A stretch of DNA of 5,432 nucleotides. Source: an uncultured Clostridia bacterium (GTDB lineage: Bacteria > Bacillota > Clostridia > Christensenellales > Aristaeellaceae). Below the pieces are notes generated by a model. That model saw only the letters and a program-made list of their open reading frames with translations. It was not told the DNA's origin and made no database searches. The stretch covers positions 1 to 5,432 of the forward strand of contig CAKUFB010000190.1 in NCBI GenBank assembly GCA_934647145.1. The letters run 5' to 3'. Shown here piece by piece: positions 5,361-5,432 of this stretch (positions within the stretch are counted from its first letter, which is position 1; each line of letters begins with the position of its first letter). The translations under genes were made by a program, and so were the position numbers.

Positions 5361-5432
5361 AATCTGCGGAGAAGTCCGCAGATTCGAAGAAATCAGCCGC
5401 TTCAATCTATGGCGGCTGATTTCGTGTGCTGT
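5361..5432 (+). repeat. Array unit 4, cut by the window edge
   Basis: Hairpin A (5361-5370 with 5375-5384, loop GAAG), linker CGAA and hairpin B (5389-5400 with 5412-5423, loop 5401-5411) are identical to those of unit 3. The copy runs off the window, so the true array length and whatever lies beyond are unknown. Confidence 0.85.

Larger units (their letters stand above)
4717..5432 (+). repeat. Tandem array of hairpin-rich repeat units (3.3 copies, continues past the window)
   Basis: Units start at 4717, 4927, 5129 and 5361 (periods 210, 202 and 232 bp). Each carries, in order: hairpin A (10-11 bp stem, loop of 3-4 bases); a 4-base linker of form C-R/A-R-A; hairpin B (12-bp stem, loop TTCAATCTATG); a GC-rich block of CCGGCRGCA-type subrepeats; hairpin C (CTGGGGGAG with CTCCCCCAG); and a small hairpin D around GTCGGCAGC. 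Stems A and B differ in sequence between units but stay perfectly paired, while loop B never changes. The periods do not preserve reading frame (202 and 232 are both 1 mod 3), so long open frames on either strand here are artefacts of GC content. Candidates are a folded RNA, or a DNA hairpin element acted on as single strand. Transcript direction is unknown. I do not recognise the family. Confidence 0.9.

Noticed and set aside
4766..5419. 217-codon plus-strand open frame and several overlapping frames on both strands across the array
   Set aside because: They lie in hairpin repeats whose periods (202 and 232 bp) do not keep frame, have no ribosome binding site, and give low-complexity Arg/Ser/Pro-rich translations.
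4717..5432. CRISPR array
   Set aside because: The repeats are about 200 bp with internal variation, without short identical direct repeats separated by unique 30-40 bp spacers, and no cas gene is visible.
4717..5432. Integron attC array
   Set aside because: No gene cassettes lie between the hairpins, and the RYYYAAC/GTTRRRY core sites are not evident.

Overview
The window looks like chromosomal DNA from a GC-rich, Gram-positive anaerobe of the Clostridia, for example an uncultured gut Christensenellales or Oscillospirales relative. The grounds are strong AAGGAGG ribosome binding sites, C/G-rich third codon positions, a PF04071-type small Cys-rich protein, and a membrane-anchored AraC-type regulator next to a large sugar-type solute-binding protein. 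The taxonomic placement is inference; no marker gene is present.

Layout: (1) Bases 26-66 hold a GC hairpin followed by a T run, probably the terminator of a gene lying left of the window. (2) Bases 156-443 encode a 95-residue Cys-rich protein. (3) Convergent to it on the minus strand, bases 2616 down to about 467 encode a two-TM AraC-family regulator. Its second helix-turn-helix is broken by a frameshift near 560-565, apparently a loss of about 10 bases. (4) A 250-base divergent control region (2617-2866) holds a consensus minus-strand promoter and an extended -10 plus-strand promoter. (5) Bases 2867-4501 encode a 544-residue secreted ABC-type solute-binding protein, closed by a strong hairpin terminator at 4515-4540. 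(6) The last ~890 bases contain no convincing protein gene. After a structured leader (4541-4716) comes a tandem array (4717 to the window end, still running) of 3.3 copies of a 202-232 bp unit made almost entirely of hairpins.

The regulator and binding protein form the usual divergent sensor/uptake pair of carbohydrate loci: the regulator would sense a ligand outside the cell and control the binding-protein gene. No permease follows the binding protein, so it would have to work with transporter subunits encoded elsewhere.

The most unusual element is the tandem array. In each unit two adjacent hairpins, joined by a 4-base linker, keep perfect complementarity although stem sequences differ between copies, and the 11-base loop of the second hairpin (TTCAATCTATG) is identical in all four. 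Unit lengths are not all multiples of three, so the long open frames across it are not genes. It behaves like a folded nucleic acid (RNA or single-stranded DNA) under structural constraint, and I do not recognise it as a known family.
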